From Prochlorococcus sp. AG-442-M23 (GTDB lineage Bacteria; Cyanobacteriota; Cyanobacteriia; PCC-6307; Cyanobiaceae): a stretch of 64,000 nt of DNA. The position numbers and the translations under genes were made by a program. The notes beneath the pieces were generated by a model that was given only the letters and a program-made list of their open reading frames with translations, ran no database searches and had not been told where the DNA came from. The stretch is taken from NCBI GenBank assembly GCA_003209655.1, contig QCPW01000003.1:1-64000 (forward strand), read 5' to 3'. Positions 9,291-17,897 of this stretch are shown one piece after another (positions within the stretch are counted from its first letter, which is position 1; every line of letters begins with the position of its first letter).

Positions 9291-10800
9291 TCAATTATTA
9301 AAATAACTATTGATTATTTTCAATATATTGATATAGCTTGGATATTTTTTAGAAATTTGATTAATATATTCATTTTTTTTAATATCATTTTTCTCTTTGT
9401 TAATAAACAACTTCTTGTAAAGGTTTTCAATATCATTAAAAAGATAATCTCCTTTTAATTTTTCATTTAGTTCTAAAGATAATTCAGATTTCACAGATTC
9501 TTGGCAAAAATTAGTGATCTCTTCTGAACTAATCAAAACCTTATAAATTTCTTTTTTTTCTTCTGAATTAGCATTAAAGCATAAATAAATAAGATTAATC
9601 ATTGAACAATTATTATTTTTGATTTTGAATTCTTTATAAATATCTGGCCAAAATTTTAAAGATTTTAGACCTTCTAAACCTCCTTGACTAAGAGAGTATT
9701 TATTACACCAATTTACAAATTCTGAGACATCTTTTGGACATCTTTTGAGTTGCAAAAGCATATCTGATAAAACTTGTCCTGCTTGAAAATTCCGTGTTGG
9801 TTTTCCTTCAGTTGGTAGAGTCATGCTCCCTAACACATCAGCCTTAACAGCATTTAATTGAGAAAAAGTATAATCTCCCTTTTCATAAAATTTATCATTA
9901 ATTATTTCCTTTGCACTAATTATTTCTTCACCATAACCAAGTTCTTTCAATGAAAGATATTTATTTTCTAATTTATTTTCTTTTCTAACTTTTAAAGATA
10001 CTGATGCAGCCTGATCTAAACATTGAGTTAACAAAATCGTATTAATGCTAGGCAGCATTCCTGGCTTATCGGAATGAAAGTTATTTACAAAACCTGCAAA
10101 TATGGATGAGATATTTTTTATTGATTTTATATATTGACATTCAATATTATGAACTCCAGGAGAAACTTGAATTTTCGGCGACAATTGATTCAAAATGCGA
10201 GCTCCTATTAAAGCAGTTAGGGGATCAGGATGGCAGAAATTTGCAGTAAAACTATCATTAGGATTTCGTAAAGCTCCGTGACGATGAAATCCTGTAAAAA
10301 AAGCTAAATTTGGATATTTGTTACAGAGAATAAAAGGGTTTTTACTTTTATTGTCAACGCAAAAAGAACCGACGAGACAGCCAAGAACCACATTTTCTCT
10401 TTTTAAAGTTTTTCTTAGTTCTAAAGCATGTTTAACATCATCTTTTATGTGATTACTGTTTGAAGAAAGAATTACTATCTCACATTCCAAGAGAAGCTCT
10501 TTTAAATCAAAAGACTTTCCCCCCCCCCTCTGAAGAATAATGTCCCATTCTCTTAATCTTTTCAATAATCTCATTATCCATATCAGAAAGAACATCATTT
10601 GAGAAAGCACCTAACAAATCTCTGTCTTCCCTAGGAGCTAAGAGAATATTATTTGAATTTCCATGCATAGCACAGTTGTATGCTAATGATGCAGGATATA
10701 AACCAACACTGTAAAATCCAACTTTACTGTTCTCTATATCTTCAATCAATGAATAAAAATATTTTTCATCATTTATGTTTTCTATGAAATTATTCTTCAT
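9291..10800 (-). CDS. NAD(P)-dependent dehydrogenase-like protein, interrupted by frameshift at a G10 tract
   Basis: Two frames overlap: an N-terminal piece (10800 to about 10510, beginning MKNNFIENINDEKYF) and a C-terminal piece (about 10526 to 9291). On the coding strand the join is ten G in a row (10519..10528). With nine G the two pieces read as one protein of about 502 residues, joining YSSEGGG to KSFDLKELL. The N-terminal piece looks like a nucleotide-binding Rossmann unit (KVGFYSVGLYPASLAYNCAMHG, shown here as GLYPASLAYNCAMHG), followed by CEIVILSSNSNHI, as in GpsA or 6-phosphogluconate dehydrogenase-like proteins; the middle has FFTGFHRHGALRNP. The substrate is unknown. It is divergent from the phosphatase gene at 10963. 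The break may be a real mutation, a switching tract, slippage-corrected, or a sequencing error. Confidence 0.6.
10519..10528 (-). repeat. G10 homopolymer tract at frameshift point
   Basis: Ten consecutive C on the plus strand (G on the coding strand) lie inside the dehydrogenase-like gene. Such a GC run stands out strongly in this AT-rich sequence. Runs of this kind are prone to slipped-strand mispairing and to transcriptional slippage. Confidence 0.85.
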
Positions 10801-10962
10801 TTTTGGAAATTCTTGATAATTTTTTTTAATTTCTTACCCTTAACAACATTTTTCTACATTAAAGCAATTTTTGACCATAGCAAATTATTTATTGTAAATA
10901 TTGAATTTTTTAATTTATAATTTCTAGAAAGAAATTTAATAAAAAGAGAAGTTATTATAAAA

Positions 10963-12183
10963 ATGGAATATATGGCAAGTAATTTAGAGGTACAAAAACA
11001 ATTAATTTCTTCTAAAAATATCTTATTTATTCAAGACATTGACGGGGTTTGTATCCCTTTAGTTAAAGATCCAATGACTAGAGAGTTAGAATCAAAATAT
11101 ATTTATGCAGTAAAAAGATTTGCCAAGGAATTCTTTGTATTAACATGCGGCGAACATGAAGGGCCAAGAGGAGTTAACAGAATAATAGAAAGGAGTTTAG
11201 GGAGCACTACTAAGCCTAAAAACAAAAAACTATATTTAAGAGGTTTAGCTGCCTGTGGAGTAGAGTATCAAGACAACAACGGGGAAATAAGTTTTGAAGG
11301 AGTCTCAAAAAAAGAACTAAATTTTTTATCCAAAGTACCTAGTTTAATAAGACCAAAATTTAATTTCATAGTTAAGAATATTTTTCCTGAACTTAGCCAA
11401 GAAGATATCAATTTTCACGCAGTAAAATCAATATGTGAAACGCGCTTCTCACCAACGATTAACTTTAATAGTCTATTTGATTTAGTACAAAAAGATTCTG
11501 ATAAAAGAAAGCTTATTCAAATTAGTTTTGAAAAGATGATGAATGAAATCATCTTAAAAGCTGAATCTGAAGGCCTCAAAAACTCATTTTTCCTTCATAT
11601 TTCACCAAATTTAGGGAATAGAGATGGTAGAGAAACAATTAAACTCTCTTCTAAAGATGATATTGGATCAACAGACATACAATTACTTATCAAAGGAGCA
11701 GTTAAAGATTCTGGAGTTTTATTTCTTTTAAATAAATTTATTGAGATTAAAACTGGCAGAGCTCCCTTTGGAACTAATTTTAATTTTAGAAATTCGCCAA
11801 AATCTTTCAGAGAAAAGATTGATTTATGCAAAAGATCTATTCACATAAATGATATGCCTTTAATAGTGGGAGTTGGAGACACCGTTACATCAAAAAAGAA
11901 TAATGATGAGAAAAGTTATTTAAGAGGAGGAAGTGATAGGTCTTTTCTAGAATTTATACAAATATTAGGTAATGAATTTGGTATTAATAATAAAATCATT
12001 TTTGTGGATAGTAGTTCTGGTGAAGTTGAGAGACCCTCTACAAAAAAAACTGGTTTAATAGGAATTAGTGATCTTTATGACAACTTAAAGTTTGATATAG
12101 TTTTTAAAAATGGTCCCAAAGAGTATATAAGTTGGTTCATTGAACTTGCTAATAAGAGATCAAACTTTAAAAAAAATAGTTGA
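10963..12183 (+). CDS. ggpP: Glucosylglycerol-3-phosphatase homologue (StpA/GgpP family)
   Basis: A 406-residue protein, close to the length of cyanobacterial StpA. It matches that family along its length: FIQDIDGVCIPLVKDP (Asp25 and Asp27 as the phosphatase nucleophile pair), VLTCGEHEGPRGV, LYLRGLAACGVEYQD, MPLIVGVGDTVTS (298-310) and RGGSDRSFLE (321-330). The known family role is dephosphorylation of glucosylglycerol phosphate, made by GgpS, to the compatible solute glucosylglycerol. No ggpS is visible in this window, so the substrate may instead be another sugar-glycerol phosphate. It is followed 38 bases downstream by the arsS-like gene on the same strand and is divergent from the frameshifted dehydrogenase gene. 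Confidence 0.8.
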   Translation: MEYMASNLEVQKQLISSKNILFIQDIDGVCIPLVKDPMTRELESKYIYAVKRFAKEFFVLTCGEHEGPRGVNRIIERSLGSTTKPKNKKLYLRGLAACGVEYQDNNGEISFEGVSKKELNFLSKVPSLIRPKFNFIVKNIFPELSQEDINFHAVKSICETRFSPTINFNSLFDLVQKDSDKRKLIQISFEKMMNEIILKAESEGLKNSFFLHISPNLGNRDGRETIKLSSKDDIGSTDIQLLIKGAVKDSGVLFLLNKFIEIKTGRAPFGTNFNFRNSPKSFREKIDLCKRSIHINDMPLIVGVGDTVTSKKNNDEKSYLRGGSDRSFLEFIQILGNEFGINNKIIFVDSSSGEVERPSTKKTGLIGISDLYDNLKFDIVFKNGPKEYISWFIELANKRSNFKKNS

Positions 12184-12221
12184 CTTTTGAGTTTTCGAAT
12201 GAAAATTTATAAATTATACAT

Positions 12222-13154
12222 ATGAAAGAAAAATTCCCCTCAATATATAAAGAACCTATAGAAACATTACAAATTAATATAGGTTATAAATGCAACCAGG
12301 CTTGTAAGCATTGTCATGTCAATTCAAGTCCCCTAAGGACAGAAAAAATGTCAAATAAAATCATATCTCTTATTCCAAAAGTAATTGAAAAATACAAAAT
12401 CAAGACTTTAGATATTACCGGTGGTGCGCCAGAACTTCACCCAGAGTTTAAAAACCTTATAAATAGTTTGAGTACAAAACAAGTTGATATTATTGACAGG
12501 TGTAATTTGACAATTTTTTTTGAAGAAGGTTATGAAGATCTACCTCAATTTCTTGCAAAGAATAAAGTGATAGTTACTGCCTCTCTACCATGTTACGAAA
12601 AAAATAATGTTGAGTTACAAAGGGGTCTTGGGGTTTTTGAAAAAAGTATTAATGCCATAAAAATTCTTAATGATTTAGGCTATGGAAAGAAAGAGAATGG
12701 ATTACAATTAAATCTTGTTTATAATCCTGTAAGCCCAATTCTTCCACCTTCTCAGGAGATATTGGAAAGGGATTATAAAAAAATACTATTTGAAAAATAT
12801 AATATCGTCTTTAATAATTTATATACAATAACTAATATGCCAATAAATAGATATGAAGAATCTCTTAGAAGAGATGGGAAATTAAATACTTATTACAAAT
12901 TACTAAAAGAAAATTTTAATGAGAAAAACCTAGAAAATCTTATGTGTAAAAAAACAATTAGCGTAAATTGGCTTGGAGAAATTTATGATTGTGACTTTAA
13001 CCAACAGATAAATTTCCGAGAGAATAAGGGACCAAAGACACTTTTTGATCTATTGGATGAATCATTTACTTTTAACTATGGGGTAGCTGTAAAAGAACAT
13101 TGTTTTGCATGTACAGCAGGCGCAGGGTCAAGTTGCGGTGGGACTTTAAGTTAA
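12222..13154 (+). CDS. arsS: ArsS-family radical SAM enzyme (arsenosugar biosynthesis type)
   Basis: A 310-residue protein. The radical SAM cluster motif is CNQACKHC (Cys24, Cys28, Cys31), followed by LDITGGAPELHPEF, the glycine-rich SAM contact. The C-terminal half has paired Cys (LMCKKT, YDCDFN) and ends in HCFACTAGAGSSCGG. This layout is that of the ArsS/DUF3641 group, which attaches the adenosyl part of SAM to methylated arsenic on the way to arsenosugars. Some members carry selenocysteine near the C-terminus; here the codon at that place (Cys305) is TGC, so it is an all-cysteine form. It stands directly after the phosphatase homologue and 6 bases before the convergent fur. Confidence 0.8.
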   Translation: MKEKFPSIYKEPIETLQINIGYKCNQACKHCHVNSSPLRTEKMSNKIISLIPKVIEKYKIKTLDITGGAPELHPEFKNLINSLSTKQVDIIDRCNLTIFFEEGYEDLPQFLAKNKVIVTASLPCYEKNNVELQRGLGVFEKSINAIKILNDLGYGKKENGLQLNLVYNPVSPILPPSQEILERDYKKILFEKYNIVFNNLYTITNMPINRYEESLRRDGKLNTYYKLLKENFNEKNLENLMCKKTISVNWLGEIYDCDFNQQINFRENKGPKTLFDLLDESFTFNYGVAVKEHCFACTAGAGSSCGGTLS

Positions 13155-13160
13155 AACTTG

Positions 13161-13613
13161 CTACATGCAATTAGGACAAATAGCTCTTACATTTAAAGAG
13201 GATTCAATTAGTTTAAAACCATTAACTTTTGCTGCAACTTTGCCTGCTTCTAAAACTTCTTCATTTTCGAATTCTTCTGTTCTTCCACACCTAATACAAA
13301 TCAAATGATGATGGTCAGGTGTATCGTTACTAAGCAATTCATATCTGTGTCCACCCTCACTTAGTTCTAATTCATGAAGCAAACCCATTTGTACTAAAAG
13401 TCTTAAAGTTCTATAAATTGTTGCTAGTGAAACTTTGGAGCTTGTTTTAACTAAATTTTCATGAACCTCTTCAGCGCTAAGATGCTTTCCTGAGCCAATA
13501 TTTTCAAATAAATTAAGAACCTTTAGCCTTTGAGGAGTTAACCTCTTCCCATCTTTATGTAAACCATCGCCAAGAGGAGATGTAATGACATTGTATTGCG
13601 AGGATAATGACAA
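13161..13613 (-). CDS. fur: Fur-family metal-responsive repressor
   Basis: A 150-residue protein of typical Fur length. It has an N-terminal winged helix (LTPQRLKVLNLFE, then SLATIYRTLRLLVQMGLL as recognition helix), the metal-binding hinge DHHHLICIRCGR (with CxxC) and a second CxxC at the C-terminus (CPNC, 146-149) for structural zinc. Fur proteins repress iron-uptake genes; PerR and Zur have the same fold and cannot be excluded by motif. The first 19 residues before KRLTPQR are longer than in short PerR forms. A degenerate inverted repeat lies just upstream (13625..13644) and could be an autoregulatory site. Confidence 0.88.
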   Translation of the reverse strand: MSLSSQYNVITSPLGDGLHKDGKRLTPQRLKVLNLFENIGSGKHLSAEEVHENLVKTSSKVSLATIYRTLRLLVQMGLLHELELSEGGHRYELLSNDTPDHHHLICIRCGRTEEFENEEVLEAGKVAAKVNGFKLIESSLNVRAICPNCM

Positions 13614-13624
13614 AATTAACCTAT

Positions 13625-13644
13625 GGCTATTCTCAATAATAACC
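13625..13644. promoter_or_regulatory. possible Fur-type operator
   Basis: A 20-base imperfect palindrome with half-sites GGCTATTCTC and AATAATAACC pairs at 7 of 10 positions. It is AT-rich with the spacing expected for a dimeric Fur-family site, and lies 11 bases before the fur start, in the divergent gap with the isochorismatase gene. It is not a strong match to the classic Fur box, so this is a guess from position and symmetry. Confidence 0.3.
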
Positions 13645-13732
13645 TTAGATGAGAGTAAAACAACTTTTTGATTTAAAATGTTTACTAAAGTTCTTCAAAA
13701 TATTATGTTAAATGTATTCTTATATTTAAACG

Positions 13733-14299
13733 ATGAATGATCAAGAAATCTCTTCAGATAAACTATCATCCAAAGTTAACGCATTGCTAATTATTGATGT
13801 TCAGGGAAAAATAATAAGACCAATTTTTAATAAGGATTCAATAATCAAAAACATCAAAAAGCTCATAGATGCCTACCAAATTTTGGAAGAAAACATATTT
13901 ATATCTGAACAGAACCCACTCAGATTGGGGGTAACGATACCTGAATTATTACCCATGGCAGAATTTATAAAAATTGAAAAAATGGAATTCAGCTTAGCTA
14001 AATTAGAAAAATTTTTAAAAGAAATTAAACATAAGAAAGTTAATAATTTAATAGTTTGTGGGTTAGAAACGCATATTTGTATTCAACAAACAGTCTTAGA
14101 TTGTTTACAAAAAGGATTTGAAGTTATTCTCATATCAGATGCCATGGGAAGTCGAAATAGTGTAGATCATGAAATAGCATTACAAAGGATGACTCAGAGT
14201 GGGGCAATCCTAACAACAACTGAATCAATAATTTTTGAATTTTGCAAAACTGCAGATAGAAAAGAATTTAAAGAAATTAGAAATATAATAATGAGGTAA
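13733..14299 (+). CDS. Isochorismatase-family cysteine hydrolase
   Basis: A 188-residue protein with the complete isochorismatase/nicotinamidase-type triad: Asp22 (LLIIDVQGK), Lys83 (IEKMEFS) and Cys116 (GLETHICIQQT, with the expected cis-peptide segment before it). The length and the absence of a nicotinamidase metal-binding His cluster point to the YcaC-like branch, whose substrates are mostly unknown. It is cytoplasmic. It is divergent from fur, with 119 bases between them, so it could be under Fur control. Confidence 0.8.
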   Translation: MNDQEISSDKLSSKVNALLIIDVQGKIIRPIFNKDSIIKNIKKLIDAYQILEENIFISEQNPLRLGVTIPELLPMAEFIKIEKMEFSLAKLEKFLKEIKHKKVNNLIVCGLETHICIQQTVLDCLQKGFEVILISDAMGSRNSVDHEIALQRMTQSGAILTTTESIIFEFCKTADRKEFKEIRNIIMR

Positions 14300-14377
14300 T
14301 GACAAATTGAGACTGGTTTGTTGTGTAGAGATAATTTAAAATTTTATTAGAGATAAATTTTTAGGGTTTATTTGAAT

Positions 14378-15409
14378 ATGAAATTACTTACTGAAAACTT
14401 CCTTCCGGCAATATCTATTTTTTTTATTGGAACTTTATTGTCGATAATAATTTCTAAACTTTCAAAAACTTTTTTTAAAAAGATCTCCAAAAGAACAAAA
14501 ACAAATTTCGATGATTTTATTTTTGAGGTGATCTCCGGAATTATAAAACCTATAGGTTTCCTCCTCTCATTTTATTTTTCTATTGACTATTTTTTTGCTG
14601 ATGAAATAACTTTTATCTCTGTCTTATTAAATATTCTGAGATTATTTATATTAATAATCATTATAAAAGCTCTCAACAAAGTTTTAATAAGATCCTTAAC
14701 AGAATCAACATCGAAAATTAATGATTCCTCAATTAGTTCGATGGTATCTTCACTGACTCCTTTGATAAAAGCATTAACATGGACTATTGGCTCAATATTC
14801 TTCTTACAAAATATAGGTGTTCAAATGACTGCAATTTGGGCTTTACTAAGTGCTGGGGGTATTGGAGCAGGATTAGCTTTGAAAGATCCAGTTCAGGAGT
14901 TTTTTGAATATATAACAATTTTGCTCGATAAACCTTTTCAAAAAGGTGAATTTATAAAATCTGATGGAGTTCTCGGAATGGTTGAGAGAGTGGGAGTAAG
15001 ATCCTCAAGGATAAGGAGCATTAATGGAGAAGTAATAGTAATGAGCAACAGCGCCTTAACAAATGGAATAATTTCAAATTACGCACAAATGGAAAAAAGG
15101 AGGTTAGTGCATAAATTGGGAGTAGTTTATGAAACCTCTCCAAAACTAATGAAATTGATTCCAATAATAATTAAAAAAATAGTTGAAGAGACAAAAGATG
15201 CGTCATTTGATAGATGTCATTTCACAGATTTCGGCGACTTCAGTCTTAATTTCGAACTGGTTTATTATATCCCAACAAATAATTATGTTGCTGCAATGGA
15301 AGCTCAACAATCTATAAATTTAAGAATTATTGAGGAATTTGCAATTAATAATATAGAGTTTGCATTCCCAACACAAACCTTAAATATTGAAAGTAACAAA
15401 GCCAAATGA
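14378..15409 (+). CDS. Small MscS-family mechanosensitive channel
   Basis: About 343 residues from the ATG at 14378; a TTG two codons earlier (14372) is the alternative. There are three N-terminal membrane segments, then the pore helix SAGGIGAGLALKDPVQEFFEYITILLDKPFQKGEF (shown here as GGIGAGLALKDPVQEFF and LLDKPFQKGEF), the hallmark of MscS, followed by the beta domain (GMVERVGVRSSRIRSINGEVIVMSNSAL) and a cytoplasmic alpha/beta domain. It opens on osmotic downshock to release solutes. Its 3' end overlaps the convergent SDR gene by 30 bases. Confidence 0.88.
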   Translation: MKLLTENFLPAISIFFIGTLLSIIISKLSKTFFKKISKRTKTNFDDFIFEVISGIIKPIGFLLSFYFSIDYFFADEITFISVLLNILRLFILIIIIKALNKVLIRSLTESTSKINDSSISSMVSSLTPLIKALTWTIGSIFFLQNIGVQMTAIWALLSAGGIGAGLALKDPVQEFFEYITILLDKPFQKGEFIKSDGVLGMVERVGVRSSRIRSINGEVIVMSNSALTNGIISNYAQMEKRRLVHKLGVVYETSPKLMKLIPIIIKKIVEETKDASFDRCHFTDFGDFSLNFELVYYIPTNNYVAAMEAQQSINLRIIEEFAINNIEFAFPTQTLNIESNKAK

Positions 15410-16381
15410 TCTACAAATCTCTTCACTTAAAATCCAGAGTTTTGAAGCCAACTCAGAATTATTTGCCTCATCACTAATCTTACTTTCAACTAATTTATGT
15501 TTTTTAAAAGATATAAGTTTATTACTTAAATGAACGTAACCAATATTATTAAAATTTGAATCAAAAACAATTTCAGAAAGAATCTTACCAGCATTTTCTA
15601 CACTTTCAGAAATTCCCAAAATATTTTTTACTACTTTAGAAAAAATAAAATATCCAGAGAGATTAAAACGTTTGCTATATCTAAAGAAACCTAAATCATC
15701 ATCTGGTATTACGAGACCAGGAGCCCAAGTAATTACAGAGATTTTTCTAGAGGATATTTTTAATTTTTTTACAAGTTCTTTAGCAAACAAAATATTACAT
15801 AACTTACTATTTTTATAAGATTCATCAGCATTAAAATTTAAAAATTTACCAGTAACTTTCTTTCTAAAATCAATTAGATTATTTAGCCCTGCTTTCTTTC
15901 CTATATTTCCACCTGAGCTTTTAGGGTCGTGAACATCTGATGATGTAATAATGATTCTTGATTCTTCATTATCTCTAATAAAATCTTTTAAGACGTTAAC
16001 CAAGTAAAAATGTGCAAGATGATTAACCGCAAAAGTTAACTCTACTAATTGTTTTGATACTTTAGGGTAAAAAGAACCTGTATATTGCAATCCTGCATTT
16101 AAAACAACAACATCTAAAAAAATCTTTTGACTATTAAAGTAATCTTTAATTTTTTTAATATTCTCTAAATCTGAAAGATCACAATTTTCAATAATATTTA
16201 AAGATTTACTAAGATAATTTTTATCAAAATATTTCTCAATTGTTTTGCGAAATTGATTCTTTCTAAATTCGTTTTTTATAACAACATATAAATTATTTTT
16301 CGTCTTTAGTAAGTTAATAATGGCAAAAAGCCCTATGCCTGAATTACCTCCAGTAATTAAAATATTTTTATTGTTAATCAT
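15380..16381 (-). CDS. Short-chain dehydrogenase, protochlorophyllide-reductase-like
   Basis: A 333-residue Rossmann-fold protein: ILITGGNSGIG (5-15) binds NAD(P), VVLNAGLQ is the NAG motif, and catalytic Tyr/Lys are in SYKNSKLCNILFAKEL. The YKxSKxCN form and the length of about 330 are like light-dependent protochlorophyllide oxidoreductase and retinol-dehydrogenase-type SDRs rather than classical 250-residue SDRs. It is too divergent from true Por (missing its usual Cys-rich context) to call it that. The 14-base gap upstream runs into an AT-only palindrome of 11-bp arms (16395..16417). The 3' end overlaps mscS. Confidence 0.7.
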   Translation of the reverse strand: MINNKNILITGGNSGIGLFAIINLLKTKNNLYVVIKNEFRKNQFRKTIEKYFDKNYLSKSLNIIENCDLSDLENIKKIKDYFNSQKIFLDVVVLNAGLQYTGSFYPKVSKQLVELTFAVNHLAHFYLVNVLKDFIRDNEESRIIITSSDVHDPKSSGGNIGKKAGLNNLIDFRKKVTGKFLNFNADESYKNSKLCNILFAKELVKKLKISSRKISVITWAPGLVIPDDDLGFFRYSKRFNLSGYFIFSKVVKNILGISESVENAGKILSEIVFDSNFNNIGYVHLSNKLISFKKHKLVESKISDEANNSELASKLWILSEEICRSFGFVTFNI

Positions 16382-16606
16382 TTAAAAACTTGAGTATTTT
16401 TTTATGATAAAAAAATATATTAGTTTTTTTTAATTTTGTAATCTTATAAATTATTGTTAAAACACTGAAAACTTAGTCACTAGGAATTGAGTAATTTGAT
16501 TATTATTAATCTACTCTCAATACAAGTATTGGATGAAATATAAAATCCTAAGCGCAGAAATAATACTTTTTCCCATAGATTTCTTTAATCATAAGATTTA
16601 TATTAA

Positions 16607-17890
16607 ATGTTAAAAGAAAGCATGCCAGATGTTCTTGTTTTGGGTGCAGGGCCTGCAGGCATGGCAATTGCATCAGCTTTAGGGAAGGAAAAATTAGATG
16701 TTGAAGTGCTTTCTCCAAATGGACCAGATGAACCTTGGCCAAATACTTACGGTATATGGGGGAAAGAAGTTGATCAACTGGGGCTTCAAGATTTACTTGA
16801 ATATAGATGGAAGAATACAGTAAGTTTTTTTGGACATGGCGCTTTAGAAGAACAGGACGACGAGAATAAAGCTACGGAACATTCACTAGATTATGGACTA
16901 TTTGATAAGAAGAAACTCCACAATTTTTGGTTTAATGAATGCAACAAGTCTTTTATTAAATGGCATCAAGGATTTGCGAACAAAATACATTTTGAAAAAT
17001 ACAAAAGTACCGTAACGACAAAAGATGGTAAGACTTACTCTGCAAGATTAGTAGTAGATGCAACAGGATATGATCCTGTTTTCCTTAAATTAAAATCGTG
17101 CGGTCCTTTAGCAGTCCAAACTTGTTACGGGATAGTGGGTAATTTTAGTAAACCTCCGCTTAAAAAAGGGCAGTTTGTATTAATGGATTATAGAAATGAC
17201 CATCTTAATGATGCGCAAAAAAAAGAACCGCCCACTTTTCTTTATGCCATGGATATGGGCGATGGAAAATATTTTCTAGAAGAGACATCTCTTGGTTTAG
17301 TGAATCCTCTAACAATGAAAAATTTAAAAGAAAGACTGGAGAAGAGGCTATCTTATCGAAATATATCTATCACAAGCATGCAACACGAAGAACTTGGTTT
17401 GTTTCTTCCAATGAACATGCCAATACCAGATTTTAAACAACAAATACTTGGATATGGTGGTGCTGCTTCAATGGTACATCCTGCATCTGGATACTTAATT
17501 GGTAATGTTTTAAGAAGAGCCCCACTTGTAGCAAAGGCAGTATCAGAAGCAATTAAAAACAAAAATCTTAGTACCTATCATATTGCCAGAAAAGGTTGGG
17601 AAACTTTATGGTCAAAAGAATTAATTAGAAAGAAATCACTTTACCAATTTGGATTAGAAAAACTCATGAGGTTTGACGAAAAACTATTGAGAGAATTTTT
17701 TGGCAGTTTTTTCCAACTACCCAAAAATCAATGGTATGGTTTTCTGACTGATACTCTCTCATTAAGAGAGATTGTATATGCAATGTGCATAATGTTTATA
17801 AAGGCTCCATGGAGTGTAAAGAAAGGTCTGATGACTATGCATGGCAGAGAATTTAAAATGTTACTTAGGATAATATTTCCAAATATATAG
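16607..17890 (+). CDS. crtL: Lycopene cyclase, CrtL family (beta or epsilon not resolved)
   Basis: A 427-residue flavoprotein of the plant/cyanobacterial CrtL type. It has the dinucleotide-binding VLVLGAGPAGMAIA (9-22), EPWPNTYGIWGKE, VLMDYRNDHL, FLYAMDMGDGKYFLEETSL, LGYGGAASMVHPASGYLIGNVLRRAP and KLMRFDEKLLREFF. It cyclises the ends of lycopene in the membrane to give alpha- and beta-carotene and then zeaxanthin. High-light Prochlorococcus has two paralogues, CrtL-b and the bifunctional CrtL-e. The protein resembles Synechococcus CrtL closely, but its position in the genome suggests CrtL-e to me; I leave it open. An SDR gene follows 7 bases later. Confidence 0.85.
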   Translation: MLKESMPDVLVLGAGPAGMAIASALGKEKLDVEVLSPNGPDEPWPNTYGIWGKEVDQLGLQDLLEYRWKNTVSFFGHGALEEQDDENKATEHSLDYGLFDKKKLHNFWFNECNKSFIKWHQGFANKIHFEKYKSTVTTKDGKTYSARLVVDATGYDPVFLKLKSCGPLAVQTCYGIVGNFSKPPLKKGQFVLMDYRNDHLNDAQKKEPPTFLYAMDMGDGKYFLEETSLGLVNPLTMKNLKERLEKRLSYRNISITSMQHEELGLFLPMNMPIPDFKQQILGYGGAASMVHPASGYLIGNVLRRAPLVAKAVSEAIKNKNLSTYHIARKGWETLWSKELIRKKSLYQFGLEKLMRFDEKLLREFFGSFFQLPKNQWYGFLTDTLSLREIVYAMCIMFIKAPWSVKKGLMTMHGREFKMLLRIIFPNI

Positions 17891-17897
17891 TTTAAAA

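Noticed and set aside
16395-16417. AT-only perfect palindrome upstream of the Por-like SDR
   Set aside because: It is made of one A and T run each and is expected by chance in such DNA; no terminator T-run or operator context is clear.
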